DNA of 5,225 nt from Thermodesulfatator sp. (GCA_027036915.1 JALWCD010000006.1:1-5225), one strand, 5' to 3'. Shown: positions 1 through 5,225, counted from the first letter of the stretch. The notes: a model not told the origin generated them from the sequence alone. Numbers and translations are program-made.

Positions 1-415
1 GCCCCGGCCCATGCTGGACAGTCCGGACTTCGATTTCAGCTTTTCCGGGCTCAAGACCGCGGTCCTGAATCTGGTGCGGTCCGGAGAGGAATTTCTGGTG
101 CACGATCTCTGTGCGGCCTTCGAGACCGCGGTGGCCGAGGTTCTGGTGGCCAAGGCCCGGAGGGCCCTCGAGACCCTGGGGCTCAGGCGTGTGGTGGTGG
201 CGGGCGGGGTGGCGGCCAACCGCCGGTTGCGCGCCCTATTCGAGGCCGAGGCCCGGAAAGAAGGTTTTGAGGTCCATTTTCCTTCCCCGGAGTACTGTAC
301 GGACAACGCGGCCATGGTGGCGGTCTCCGGATATTTTGAGTTTCAGGCCGGCCGCAAAGCCTCTCTTGAGCTGGATGTCTATGCCCGAAGTCGTTTCCCG
401 AGATATTCCTTCTAG
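1..415 (+). CDS. tsaD: tRNA N6-adenosine threonylcarbamoyltransferase TsaD, C-terminal part (5' end outside window)
   Basis: This is the last ~137 codons of TsaD (YgjD/Gcp family, ASKHA fold). TsaD transfers the threonylcarbamoyl group from threonylcarbamoyl-AMP to A37 of ANN-decoding tRNAs, working in the cytoplasm with TsaB and TsaE. The frame is open from base 2 (Pro-Arg-Pro then Met at 11), so Met11 is an internal residue and not a start. Family signatures visible, counted from that Met: FDFSFSGLKTAV (7-18), VVVAGGVAANRRLR (61-74, nucleotide-binding glycine loop), and YCTDNAAMVA (95-104), whose Asp98 is a conserved metal ligand in the family. The C-terminus (ARSRFPRYSF) is intact and ends in TAG. 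The last 35 bases overlap rsmA, suggesting translational coupling. About 200 N-terminal residues of a typical ~335-residue protein lie off the left edge. Identification is secure. Confidence 0.96.
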   Translation, partial: PRPMLDSPDFDFSFSGLKTAVLNLVRSGEEFLVHDLCAAFETAVAEVLVAKARRALETLGLRRVVVAGGVAANRRLRALFEAEARKEGFEVHFPSPEYCTDNAAMVAVSGYFEFQAGRKASLELDVYARSRFPRYSF

Positions 416-1250
416 ACCGCCGGGGCCGAAGGAACTCCTTCGTCGTCACGGTCTAAGAGCTCGAAAGTCGCTGGGGCAGCATTTTCTGGCCCGTCCGGAG
501 GTGGCCCACCGTATCGTGGAGCTTGCGGATCTTTCAGGGTTGAAAACGGTGGTGGAGCTCGGCGCCGGCCTGGGACTACTGACCTTCGCCCTGGCCCGAC
601 ATTTCCCCCGGGTGATCGCCTATGAACTGGATGAAAGGTTGCTCGAAATCCTGGAAAAGGAAGCCTTCCTGCCCCCCCGGGTGGAACTCCGGAGGGGAGA
701 TATCCTGCGGCTCGATTATCGAGCTCTTCGGGAGGAGATCGGCGCGCCCCTGGTCCTTTTCGGAAATCTGCCTTATTACCTTTCGAGTCGTCTTCTCTTC
801 AGGCTTTACCAGGAACATTCGTCTCTCAGGGCCTGTGTCTTTATGTTTCAGCGGGAGGTGGCCGAGAGACTCCTGGCTCCTCCGGGTAGCAAATCTTACG
901 GCCTCCTTTCCGTGCTTACGGCTCTTCTCACGCAGGCCCGGCGACTGCTCGTTCTTTCGCCGGGGCACTTCTATCCGCCGCCGGAGGTCTCCTCCGCGGT
1001 GGTGAGGCTGGTCTTTCGGGAGGTCCGGTGTCCGAAGAACCTTTTTCGGGTCCTCAAAGTGGCCTTCTCGCGGAGACGCAAAAAACTGCTGCGGAATCTG
1101 GCCACGGTGTGGCCCGAAGGGCCTCTCCGCGAGATCTTTCGGGAACTGGCCCTTCCCGAGGATCTCCGGGCCGAGGCCCTGGCTCCGGAAAAATACCTGG
1201 CCCTGGCCGCAAGGCTAGAGGCTTACGAAACGGTCGAGCAGGGTAAATAG
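381..1250 (+). CDS. rsmA: 16S rRNA (adenine1518-N6/adenine1519-N6)-dimethyltransferase RsmA (KsgA)
   Basis: A SAM-dependent enzyme that dimethylates two adjacent adenines in helix 45 near the 3' end of 16S rRNA during late 30S assembly; loss gives kasugamycin resistance in bacteria studied. From ATG381 the product is 289 aa, near the family norm (~270). Visible motifs: RKSLGQHFL (28-36), SAM motif I VELGAGLG (58-65), acidic motif II in AYELDERL (80-87), catalytic motif IV GNLPYY (128-133), FYPPPEVSSAVVRL (197-210), and the basic C-terminal segment FSRRRKKLLRNL (229-240). Nothing essential is missing. The start is ambiguous: ATG381 has GGA five bases upstream, while in-frame ATG375 would add Met-Ser. 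Both lie inside tsaD (35 or 41 nt overlap) and neither has a strong Shine-Dalgarno, which fits coupling to tsaD. The 3' end overlaps the convergent amidotransferase gene by 36 nt. Confidence 0.97.
   Translation: MPEVVSRDIPSRPPGPKELLRRHGLRARKSLGQHFLARPEVAHRIVELADLSGLKTVVELGAGLGLLTFALARHFPRVIAYELDERLLEILEKEAFLPPRVELRRGDILRLDYRALREEIGAPLVLFGNLPYYLSSRLLFRLYQEHSSLRACVFMFQREVAERLLAPPGSKSYGLLSVLTALLTQARRLLVLSPGHFYPPPEVSSAVVRLVFREVRCPKNLFRVLKVAFSRRRKKLLRNLATVWPEGPLREIFRELALPEDLRAEALAPEKYLALAARLEAYETVEQGK
1215..1250. other. Convergent antisense overlap of rsmA and amidotransferase 3' ends
   Basis: The last 36 nt of rsmA (plus, ending TAG at 1248-1250) and of the amidotransferase gene (minus, TAG read from 1217-1215) occupy the same bases. 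There is no intergenic space for a bidirectional terminator, and I saw no GC hairpin with a T-run beside it, so each transcript probably continues antisense into the other gene. Confidence 0.85.
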
Positions 1251-1904
1251 GAGCTTCCGGGTGGTCTCGTAAAGGGCGGGCTTGCCCCGGATCTCCTCCG
1301 GCTTCTGCACGTAGGGCCCGGGCTCAAGATCTCCGGCCGAGTGTTTCAGCAGGTCTTCGGCCCCCTCCGGGGTCATCTCCAGATGGAACTGGAGGGCCAG
1401 GGCCCGGTCCCGGTAAAGGAAGGCCTGATGGCGGCAGGCCTCGGAGTAGGCCACGTGCAGGGCCCCTTCGGGAAGCCCGAAGGTCTCACCGTGCCAGTGG
1501 AAGGCCGGAAACTCCCCCGGAAGGTCCCTGAAAAGATGGTGCTTCCGGGCCTCTTCCGTGAGTTTGACCGGAAACCAGCCGATCTCCTTGTAGGGATTTT
1601 TGTTCACCCCGGCCCCCAGGATTTCGGCCAGGAGCTGGGCTCCCAGGCAGATTCCGAGGATTTTCACCCCGGCCTTGAGGGCCCGTTCGAGATAGGCCTT
1701 TTCCGCCCTGAGCCAGGGATATTCCTCCTCGTCATGGACGCTCATGGGGCCACCCATGACGATGAGAAGGTCCGGAAGATCTTCGGGCAGACTCTCTCCG
1801 GCGAAAAGATGAACGCCCTCCACAAGGTGGCCCCGCTCCCGGGCCCAATCGAAAATGGCCCTCGGGGTCTCAAAGGGTACATGCTGAAGATAGCGGCAGA
1901 TCAC
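1215..1904 (-). CDS. Class I glutamine amidotransferase, GMP-synthase-like (stand-alone GATase domain)
   Basis: A 229-aa protein that is a stand-alone class I (triad) glutamine amidotransferase domain, which would hydrolyse glutamine to glutamate and ammonia or act on a gamma-glutamyl compound. The triad is visible: nucleophile Cys86 in GICLGAQ (84-90), His174 and Glu176 in LQFHLEMT (171-178). The oxyanion loop is MGGPMS (50-55), with HDEEEYPWL (57-65) following. The layout matches the GMP-synthase-like GATase family, not TrpG/PabA, whose nucleophile motif is usually GVCLGHQ. No synthetase domain is fused or adjacent, so the substrate and any ammonia acceptor are unknown. The start is GTG at 1904, chosen because GGGAGG sits 6 nt upstream (1911-1916) inside the preceding gene. 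It overlaps the end of the DAHP synthase gene by 35 nt, implying co-transcription and coupled translation. It ends in TAG, antisense to the end of rsmA. Confidence 0.9.
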   Translation of the reverse strand: MICRYLQHVPFETPRAIFDWARERGHLVEGVHLFAGESLPEDLPDLLIVMGGPMSVHDEEEYPWLRAEKAYLERALKAGVKILGICLGAQLLAEILGAGVNKNPYKEIGWFPVKLTEEARKHHLFRDLPGEFPAFHWHGETFGLPEGALHVAYSEACRHQAFLYRDRALALQFHLEMTPEGAEDLLKHSAGDLEPGPYVQKPEEIRGKPALYETTRKLLFTLLDRFVSL

Positions 1905-3039
1905 GTTGCACCTCCCGGCTGGAAACCCCGGCGTATTTCTGGGCCAGGGCCTTGCGGGTAAGATAGGCCTCTCTCACCACCCGCATGTCCTCCACGAAGT
2001 GGGGCAGTTCCTCCAGGGTCAGGGCCTGGGGGCCGTCGCAGAGGGCCGTTTCCGGCCGGGGATGAAACTCCACCAGAACGGCATTGGCCCCGGCGATCAC
2101 CCCCTGGGCCGCAATGTGAAAGATCTCCTGTAACCCGTCCGGGGCGGTCTGTCTCCGTCCCACGGAGTGGGTGGGATCCACACACACCGGAAGCCGGGTG
2201 AGCCCCTTGACCACCGGCACGTGGGCGAAGTCCACCAGATTCCGATGGGGCTCTCCCAGGTTGGTCTTGACCCCGCGGAGGCAGAAAATGATCTTGCGAT
2301 TGCCTTCACTGGCGATGTATTCGCAGGCGTTAAGGGATTCCTCCAGGGTGATGCCCATGCCTCGCTTGTAGAGCACCGGAAATTCCGTCTGGCTGCCCAC
2401 AGCCTTGAGAAGTTCGAAGTTCTGGGCGTTCCGGGTCCCTATCTGGAGCATTACTCCAGTGGGACGTCCGGCCCGCTCCAGTTCCTCGTAAATTTCTTCG
2501 ATGTGGACCTCCTTGGTCACCTCCATGGCGATGCATTTGATACCGTATTTGCCGGCCAGCTCGAAGACCCAGGGCAGGCACTTGCGGCCGTGGCCCTGAA
2601 AGGAATAAGGGTTGGTGCGGGGTTTGTAGGCCCCCATCCTAGAGGTGGTGATACCCACCTCCTGCAGGGCCCGAAACATGGCCTCCACGTTCTCCGGGGT
2701 GTCCACCGCGCAAAGCCCGGCGAAGATATGAAAGGAATCCTGATCGAAGTAAAGCCCGTTATATTCAAAACCCAGGGCTTCAAGATCCTCCCGGTGCCGC
2801 CCGATGAGACGATATTTCTTGGAGACCCGCACCACCCGCTCCACTCCCGGGAGCCTTTCGATTTCTTCATCCGGGATGCGGGAGGTATCTCCGATGACAT
2901 AGATTTCGATGACCTTTCTTTCTTTACCGGTGACTCCGGAGATTCTGGTCTGAACCCCCTGATAGTAATGCAGGGTGTTCAGGATCTGCTGAACCTCCGG
3001 CCCGGCGGGATCCACCTCGGGCTTGAGGATGATAATCAT
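1870..3039 (-). CDS. aroF: 3-deoxy-7-phosphoheptulonate (DAHP) synthase, AroAI-beta/AroF type with N-terminal regulatory-like domain
   Basis: Condenses phosphoenolpyruvate and erythrose 4-phosphate to DAHP, the first shikimate-pathway step. The 389-aa product has an N-terminal ferredoxin-like/ACT-like domain (about 1-80; starts MIIILKPE, includes YRLIGRH 76-82), then a TIM barrel. Metal ligands are in the expected places: Cys110 (FAGLCAVD), His291 (VDPTHSVGRR), Glu324 (VEFHP), Asp335 (LCDGPQ). PEP/phosphate-binding residues include Arg134, Lys139 and Arg141 (GAYKPRTNPYSFQG), Arg203 (QIGTRN), Lys225 (LYKRG) and Arg255. It is divergent: canonical AGPC is AGLC, RGGAFKPRT is RMGAYKPRT, CERG is CLRG. 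A ~30-residue C-terminal tail (360-389) extends past the usual end. ATG3039 is supported by AAAGGAGG 11 nt upstream and by the typical N-terminus. The closely related KDO8P synthase is unlikely given the N-terminal domain. The gene symbol is by family only. Confidence 0.9.
   Translation of the reverse strand: MIIILKPEVDPAGPEVQQILNTLHYYQGVQTRISGVTGKERKVIEIYVIGDTSRIPDEEIERLPGVERVVRVSKKYRLIGRHREDLEALGFEYNGLYFDQDSFHIFAGLCAVDTPENVEAMFRALQEVGITTSRMGAYKPRTNPYSFQGHGRKCLPWVFELAGKYGIKCIAMEVTKEVHIEEIYEELERAGRPTGVMLQIGTRNAQNFELLKAVGSQTEFPVLYKRGMGITLEESLNACEYIASEGNRKIIFCLRGVKTNLGEPHRNLVDFAHVPVVKGLTRLPVCVDPTHSVGRRQTAPDGLQEIFHIAAQGVIAGANAVLVEFHPRPETALCDGPQALTLEELPHFVEDMRVVREAYLTRKALAQKYAGVSSREVQRDLPLSSACTL
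1911..1916 (-). promoter_or_regulatory. Ribosome binding site deciding the GTG start of the amidotransferase
   Basis: GGGAGG lies 6 nt before GTG1904, inside the last codons of the DAHP synthase gene. It supports the non-ATG start and coupled translation of the two genes. Confidence 0.75.
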
Positions 3040-3068
3040 TTGCCTGCCCGCCTCCTTTAGCCTATATT
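3040..3068 (+). promoter_or_regulatory. Putative sigma70-like promoter of tolB
   Basis: A -35 box TTGCCT (3040-3045, 4 of 6 matches to TTGACA) and a -10 box TATATT (3063-3068, 5 of 6 matches to TATAAT) are separated by exactly 17 bp. The expected start site is about 3073-3077, at or just before the tolB ATG at 3077. This would make the tolB transcript leaderless or nearly so, consistent with the missing Shine-Dalgarno. The -35 box touches the start codon of the divergent DAHP synthase gene. Read by eye; no score was computed. Confidence 0.5.
3051..3058 (-). promoter_or_regulatory. Ribosome binding site of the DAHP synthase gene
   Basis: AAAGGAGG on the minus strand, a near-perfect Shine-Dalgarno, ends 11 nt before ATG3039. 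The spacing is a little long, but no other in-frame start lies closer. It falls in the spacer of the putative tolB promoter. Confidence 0.75.
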
Positions 3069-3076
3069 TTTAACCC

Positions 3077-3105
3077 ATGTTAGCCCTGCGTTTTCCAACT
3101 GTCAA
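3077..3105 (-). promoter_or_regulatory. Putative sigma70-like promoter of the DAHP synthase gene
   Basis: On the minus strand a perfect -35 TTGACA (3105-3100) is followed after 17 bp by TAACAT (3082-3077, 4 of 6 matches to TATAAT). The predicted start is an A at about 3070-3071, giving a ~31-nt leader that contains the AAAGGAGG ribosome site. The promoter lies wholly inside the first ten codons of tolB, and its -10 box includes the tolB start codon. Read by eye; no score was computed. Confidence 0.5.
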
Positions 3106-4318
3106 AGTGTGGTTGCTGTTTTTCTTCCTGGGCTGGTTAGGGGCGGAGGCTCCGGCCCGGGAGATCGCCATCGTGGTGGATCGGCCGGCCTTCACCCCCA
3201 TTCCGGTAAGAGTCCCGGAGATGAAAGGCTCCGGAGGATCGGCCACGGAGCTTACCCGCGTTCTGCGGAACGATCTTGAACTTCATCTCATCTTCCAGGT
3301 CCTCCGGGAACCCCCGCTCGAGGGCCTGCCCGCCAGGGAATATCTGATCTCGGGTAAGGTGGAGTCGCTCTCCCCGGTCCTTCAGCTCTATCTCGAACTT
3401 GCGGATCTTTTCGAGAGGCGTTCCCTTTTACGTAAACGTTTCCGGGGGCCGGCTGCGGCCGGTCGTTTCATGGTCCATCGTTTCGTGGATCAGGCGGTCA
3501 GGACCATGGCCGGGTTCCCCGGAGTGAGCTATTCCCAGGTGGCCTTTGTGCGACGCACATCCCGGGGAGACGAACTCTGTCTCATGCATTTCGACCATCA
3601 TGGTCTGAGGGTGCTTCATCGGGCTTCCATTATTTTGAGTCCCCGTTTTTCTCCGGACGGCCGCCGTCTGGCCTTTGTAAGTTATCGGGAGGGGCGTCCG
3701 AAGATCCTGGTCCAGGATCTGGCTACCGGAAAGACCACGGTTCTTGCGGCCTATCCGGGACTCAATGCCTCCCCGGTCTGGCATCCGGACGGAAAACACC
3801 TGGTGGCGACCCTAAGCAAAGACGGTTCCCCGGATCTTTACCTCCTGGATCTCTCCGGAAGAATAGTAAAGAGGCTTACTCAGGGGAGCGGAGTCAACAC
3901 CGGAGGCAGTTTTTCTCCGGATGGTCGTTATCTGGCCTTCGTCTCGGATCGAACCGGAAGCCCCCAGATCTATATCTACGATTTCGTTACCGGGGGGACC
4001 CGGCGTCTCACCTTTACCGGGCGTTACAACGTCTCGCCGGTCTGGTCTCCCCGTGGGGATCGTCTGGTCTTCGCCGGCTGGCGAAAGGGGCGTTTCATCC
4101 TCTTTACCGTGGATCCCGAAGAGGGGGCCCCGGTGGCCATAAGCGGGGAGGGGTCCTTCGAGGGGCCGACGGTGGCTCCCAACGGATTTTACCTCCTGGC
4201 TCGGGGACGCGGTCCCGAAGGGGAAGGCCTTTATCTCTTTCTCCTTAACGGCGCGGTCCGGAAACTTTATTTCCGCTCCGGCGCCCTGGTGGCCGTGGAC
4301 TGGGGACCTCTGCCCTAG
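3077..4318 (+). CDS. tolB: Periplasmic Tol-Pal system protein TolB
   Basis: TolB is a periplasmic protein that binds the lipoprotein Pal and the inner-membrane TolQRA complex, supporting outer-membrane integrity and constriction during division. The 413-aa product (typical ~420-430) begins with a Sec-type signal peptide: KVWLLFFFLGWLG hydrophobic core (10-22) and likely cleavage after APA (25-27). The N-terminal TolB domain spans about 28-150 (REYLISGKVE at 87-96). A beta-propeller follows with recurrent blades carrying the S-P-x-W/F-x-P-x-G pattern at 188-195, 232-239, 278-283, 320-327 and 363-370, two of them followed by LAFVS. There is no Shine-Dalgarno before ATG3077; a TATATT box ends 8 nt upstream, so the mRNA may be leaderless. 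tolQRA and pal are not beside it in this window, unlike the usual cluster. It converges with lepB, sharing CTAG at the stop. Confidence 0.93.
   Translation: MLALRFPTVKVWLLFFFLGWLGAEAPAREIAIVVDRPAFTPIPVRVPEMKGSGGSATELTRVLRNDLELHLIFQVLREPPLEGLPAREYLISGKVESLSPVLQLYLELADLFERRSLLRKRFRGPAAAGRFMVHRFVDQAVRTMAGFPGVSYSQVAFVRRTSRGDELCLMHFDHHGLRVLHRASIILSPRFSPDGRRLAFVSYREGRPKILVQDLATGKTTVLAAYPGLNASPVWHPDGKHLVATLSKDGSPDLYLLDLSGRIVKRLTQGSGVNTGGSFSPDGRYLAFVSDRTGSPQIYIYDFVTGGTRRLTFTGRYNVSPVWSPRGDRLVFAGWRKGRFILFTVDPEEGAPVAISGEGSFEGPTVAPNGFYLLARGRGPEGEGLYLFLLNGAVRKLYFRSGALVAVDWGPLP
4315..4318. other. Shared CTAG stop of tolB and lepB
   Basis: The self-complementary CTAG supplies TAG for tolB on the plus strand (4316-4318) and TAG for lepB on the minus strand (4317-4315). 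The two convergent genes therefore end on the same four base pairs. Confidence 0.9.
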
Positions 4319-4929
4319 TGAATGAGTTTGCCTATCCGACGCCAGCGGATATCGAAATGCCGCGGATCCCAGGAAAAATAGATGAGAAAGGCCTTGCCCT
4401 TCACGTCCCTTAAGGGTACGAAACCCCAGAAACGACTGTCGTAGCTTTCGTCCCGGTTGTCTCCCATGACAAAGATGTGCCCGGGAGGGACCTTTACCGG
4501 CCCGAAGTTGTCCCGGGGGCTAACCCCGGGGGGATAGACGTGGGGATCGGTGTACTGGACATAGGGCTCATGGAGGGGTTTTCCGTTTACGAAAACCCTT
4601 TTGTTTCTTATTTCCACCACGTCGCCGGGCAGCCCTATGACCCGTTTGATGAAATCCAGTTTGCGGTTTTTGGGATAGATAAAGACCACGATCTCCTGAC
4701 GCCTGGGGAGGCGCCCCTGGTAAAGGAAGGGTTTACGGGTGAGGGGGTTCTTTAGGCCGTAGACCAGTTTGTTGACCAGGATATGATCCCCGATGAGAAG
4801 GGTGGGGATCATGGAACCGGAGGGAATCTTATAGGCCTGAACGAAAAAGGTCCGGATGAAGAGGGCCAGAGCGAGGGCTAGGACGATACTTTTGACCCAG
4901 TCCCAAACCTTTTCCCAAAGATCAGACAT
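4315..4929 (-). CDS. lepB: Signal peptidase I (leader peptidase)
   Basis: A membrane-bound serine protease that removes signal peptides from Sec- and Tat-exported preproteins on the outer face of the inner membrane. The 204-aa product has one N-terminal membrane segment (about 13-30, VKSIVLALALALFIRTFF), then box B with nucleophile Ser39 in IPSGSMIPTLLIGD (35-48), the general-base Lys95 in DFIKRVIGLPGD (92-103), and box E GDNRDESYDSRFWG (156-169). The lack of a second transmembrane helix and the shorter length than E. coli LepB (324 aa) fit the compact form common outside enterobacteria. ATG4929 has AGGAGG 5 nt upstream, a strong site starting at the last base of the lepA stop codon. It lies 10 nt after lepA in the same orientation, a lepA-lepB operon order also known from E. 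coli. It ends in TAG, sharing bases with the tolB stop. Confidence 0.97.
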   Translation of the reverse strand: MSDLWEKVWDWVKSIVLALALALFIRTFFVQAYKIPSGSMIPTLLIGDHILVNKLVYGLKNPLTRKPFLYQGRLPRRQEIVVFIYPKNRKLDFIKRVIGLPGDVVEIRNKRVFVNGKPLHEPYVQYTDPHVYPPGVSPRDNFGPVKVPPGHIFVMGDNRDESYDSRFWGFVPLRDVKGKAFLIYFSWDPRHFDIRWRRIGKLIH

Positions 4930-4934
4930 AGGGG

Positions 4935-4940
4935 CCTCCT
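4935..4940 (-). promoter_or_regulatory. Ribosome binding site of lepB
   Basis: AGGAGG ends 5 nt before ATG4929 and shares its first base with the lepA TGA stop, so a ribosome terminating on lepA would sit on the lepB initiation site. Confidence 0.8.
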
Positions 4941-5225
4941 CAAATTCGCAGAACGGCTAGAAAGGCCTCCTGCGGAATCTCCACCTGTCCCAAGGCTTTC
5001 ATGCGTTTTTTGCCCTCCTTTTGCTTTTCGAGCAGTTTCTTTTTACGGGTCACGTCTCCCCCGTAACACTTGGCAAGCACGTCCTTCCTTAGGGGGGGTA
5101 TCCTCTCCCGGGCGATGACCTTGGAGCCGATGGCGGCCTGGATCACCACCTCAAAAAGCTGACGGGGGATCACCTCCCGGAGCTTGGAGACCAGCTCTCT
5201 TCCCCGGTAGTAGGCCTTTTCCCGG
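4940..5225 (-). CDS. lepA: Elongation factor 4 (LepA) GTPase, C-terminal part (5' end outside window)
   Basis: The last ~94 codons of LepA/EF4, a translational GTPase implicated in ribosome assembly or back-translocation. The visible part is the LepA-specific C-terminal domain, which distinguishes it from [20 protein letters not shown], then [17 protein letters not shown], then [20 protein letters not shown], and finally the near-invariant end [16 protein letters not shown]. The frame stays open to the right edge; base 5225 is the third base of a codon, and the GTG at 5173 is an internal Val. The G domain and domains II-V lie beyond the window (about 500 residues of a usual ~600). The stop is TGA, whose last A begins the AGGAGG of lepB, so lepA and lepB are almost certainly one transcript. 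Confidence 0.97.
   Translation of the reverse strand, partial: REKAYYRGRELVSKLREVIPRQLFEVVIQAAIGSKVIARERIPPLRKDVLAKCYGGDVTRKKKLLEKQKEGKKRMKALGQVEIPQEAFLAVLRI

Noticed and set aside
111..380. Upstream extension of the rsmA frame to an ATG at 111
   Set aside because: It would lie entirely within tsaD, its translation is Trp/Arg/Pro-rich out-of-frame sequence, and RsmA homology starts only near the PKELLRR segment after 381.
1278..1310. Short inverted repeats (GGGC...GCCC and CCGGA...TCCGG) after rsmA
   Set aside because: The stems are 4-5 bp, there is no following T-run, and they lie in the coding sequence of the opposing gene; not supportable as a terminator.
1341..1961. Plus-strand open frame (206 codons) opposite the amidotransferase gene
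   Set aside because: The opposite strand carries the intact catalytic triad and a good ribosome site; this frame has no recognisable motif and is best read as a shadow.
2167..3060. Long plus-strand open frame (297 codons) opposite the DAHP synthase gene
   Set aside because: It is fully antisense to a clearly recognisable enzyme gene, shows no family motif, and such frames are expected opposite GC-rich coding sequence.
3636..3990. Similar DNA segments around TTTCTCCGGAYGG repeated within tolB
   Set aside because: They encode successive beta-propeller blades (SPDGR-LAFVS); this is ordinary protein repeat structure, not a DNA repeat element.
1..5225. Search for CRISPR repeats, tRNA/rRNA genes, transposase genes and riboswitches
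   Set aside because: No regularly spaced direct repeats, tRNA-like cloverleaf, IS ends or long structured leaders were seen, and nearly all the sequence is accounted for by recognised genes.

Overview
The window is a GC-rich bacterial chromosome segment, packed wall to wall with seven protein genes, two of them cut by the window edges. TolB (Tol-Pal envelope system) points to a diderm, Gram-negative organism. Frequent AGG/CGG arginine codons and the Arg/Glu-rich proteins would suit a thermophilic Thermodesulfobacteriota/Deltaproteobacteria-like lineage, but that is a weak inference from composition and protein flavour, not a demonstrated placement. No mobile element, CRISPR array, tRNA or rRNA gene is visible.

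Layout, left to right. (1) Plus strand: the 3' end of tsaD (tRNA t6A37 synthesis) overlaps the start of rsmA/ksgA (16S rRNA adenine dimethylase), giving a small RNA-modification unit. (2) Minus strand, read right to left: a DAHP synthase of the AroAI-beta type (entry to the shikimate pathway) overlaps a class I glutamine amidotransferase of the GMP-synthase-like group. The amidotransferase runs tail to tail into rsmA with a 36-nt antisense overlap. (3) Plus strand: tolB, divergent from the DAHP synthase gene across only 37 bp. (4) Minus strand: the 3' end of lepA (EF4), then lepB (signal peptidase I). lepB runs tail to tail into tolB, and both genes share one CTAG for their stop codons.

What stands out is the architecture. 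Only about 47 bp of the 5,225 bp lie outside genes: 37 bp between the DAHP synthase gene and tolB, and 10 bp between lepA and lepB. In the 37-bp gap, two sigma70-like promoters can be read on opposite strands. Each lies largely inside the start region of the other gene, with -35 and -10 boxes both 17 bp apart. The tolB promoter would give a leaderless or near-leaderless mRNA, which fits the absence of a Shine-Dalgarno sequence before tolB. Five of seven genes end in TAG and none in TAA.

Functionally these are housekeeping genes: translation quality (tsaD, rsmA, lepA), protein export (lepB), envelope integrity (tolB) and aromatic biosynthesis (DAHP synthase). I see no clearly new biological system. 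The most unusual proteins are the DAHP synthase, whose active-site motifs differ from the textbook form while the metal ligands are kept, and the uncharacterised amidotransferase translationally linked to it.
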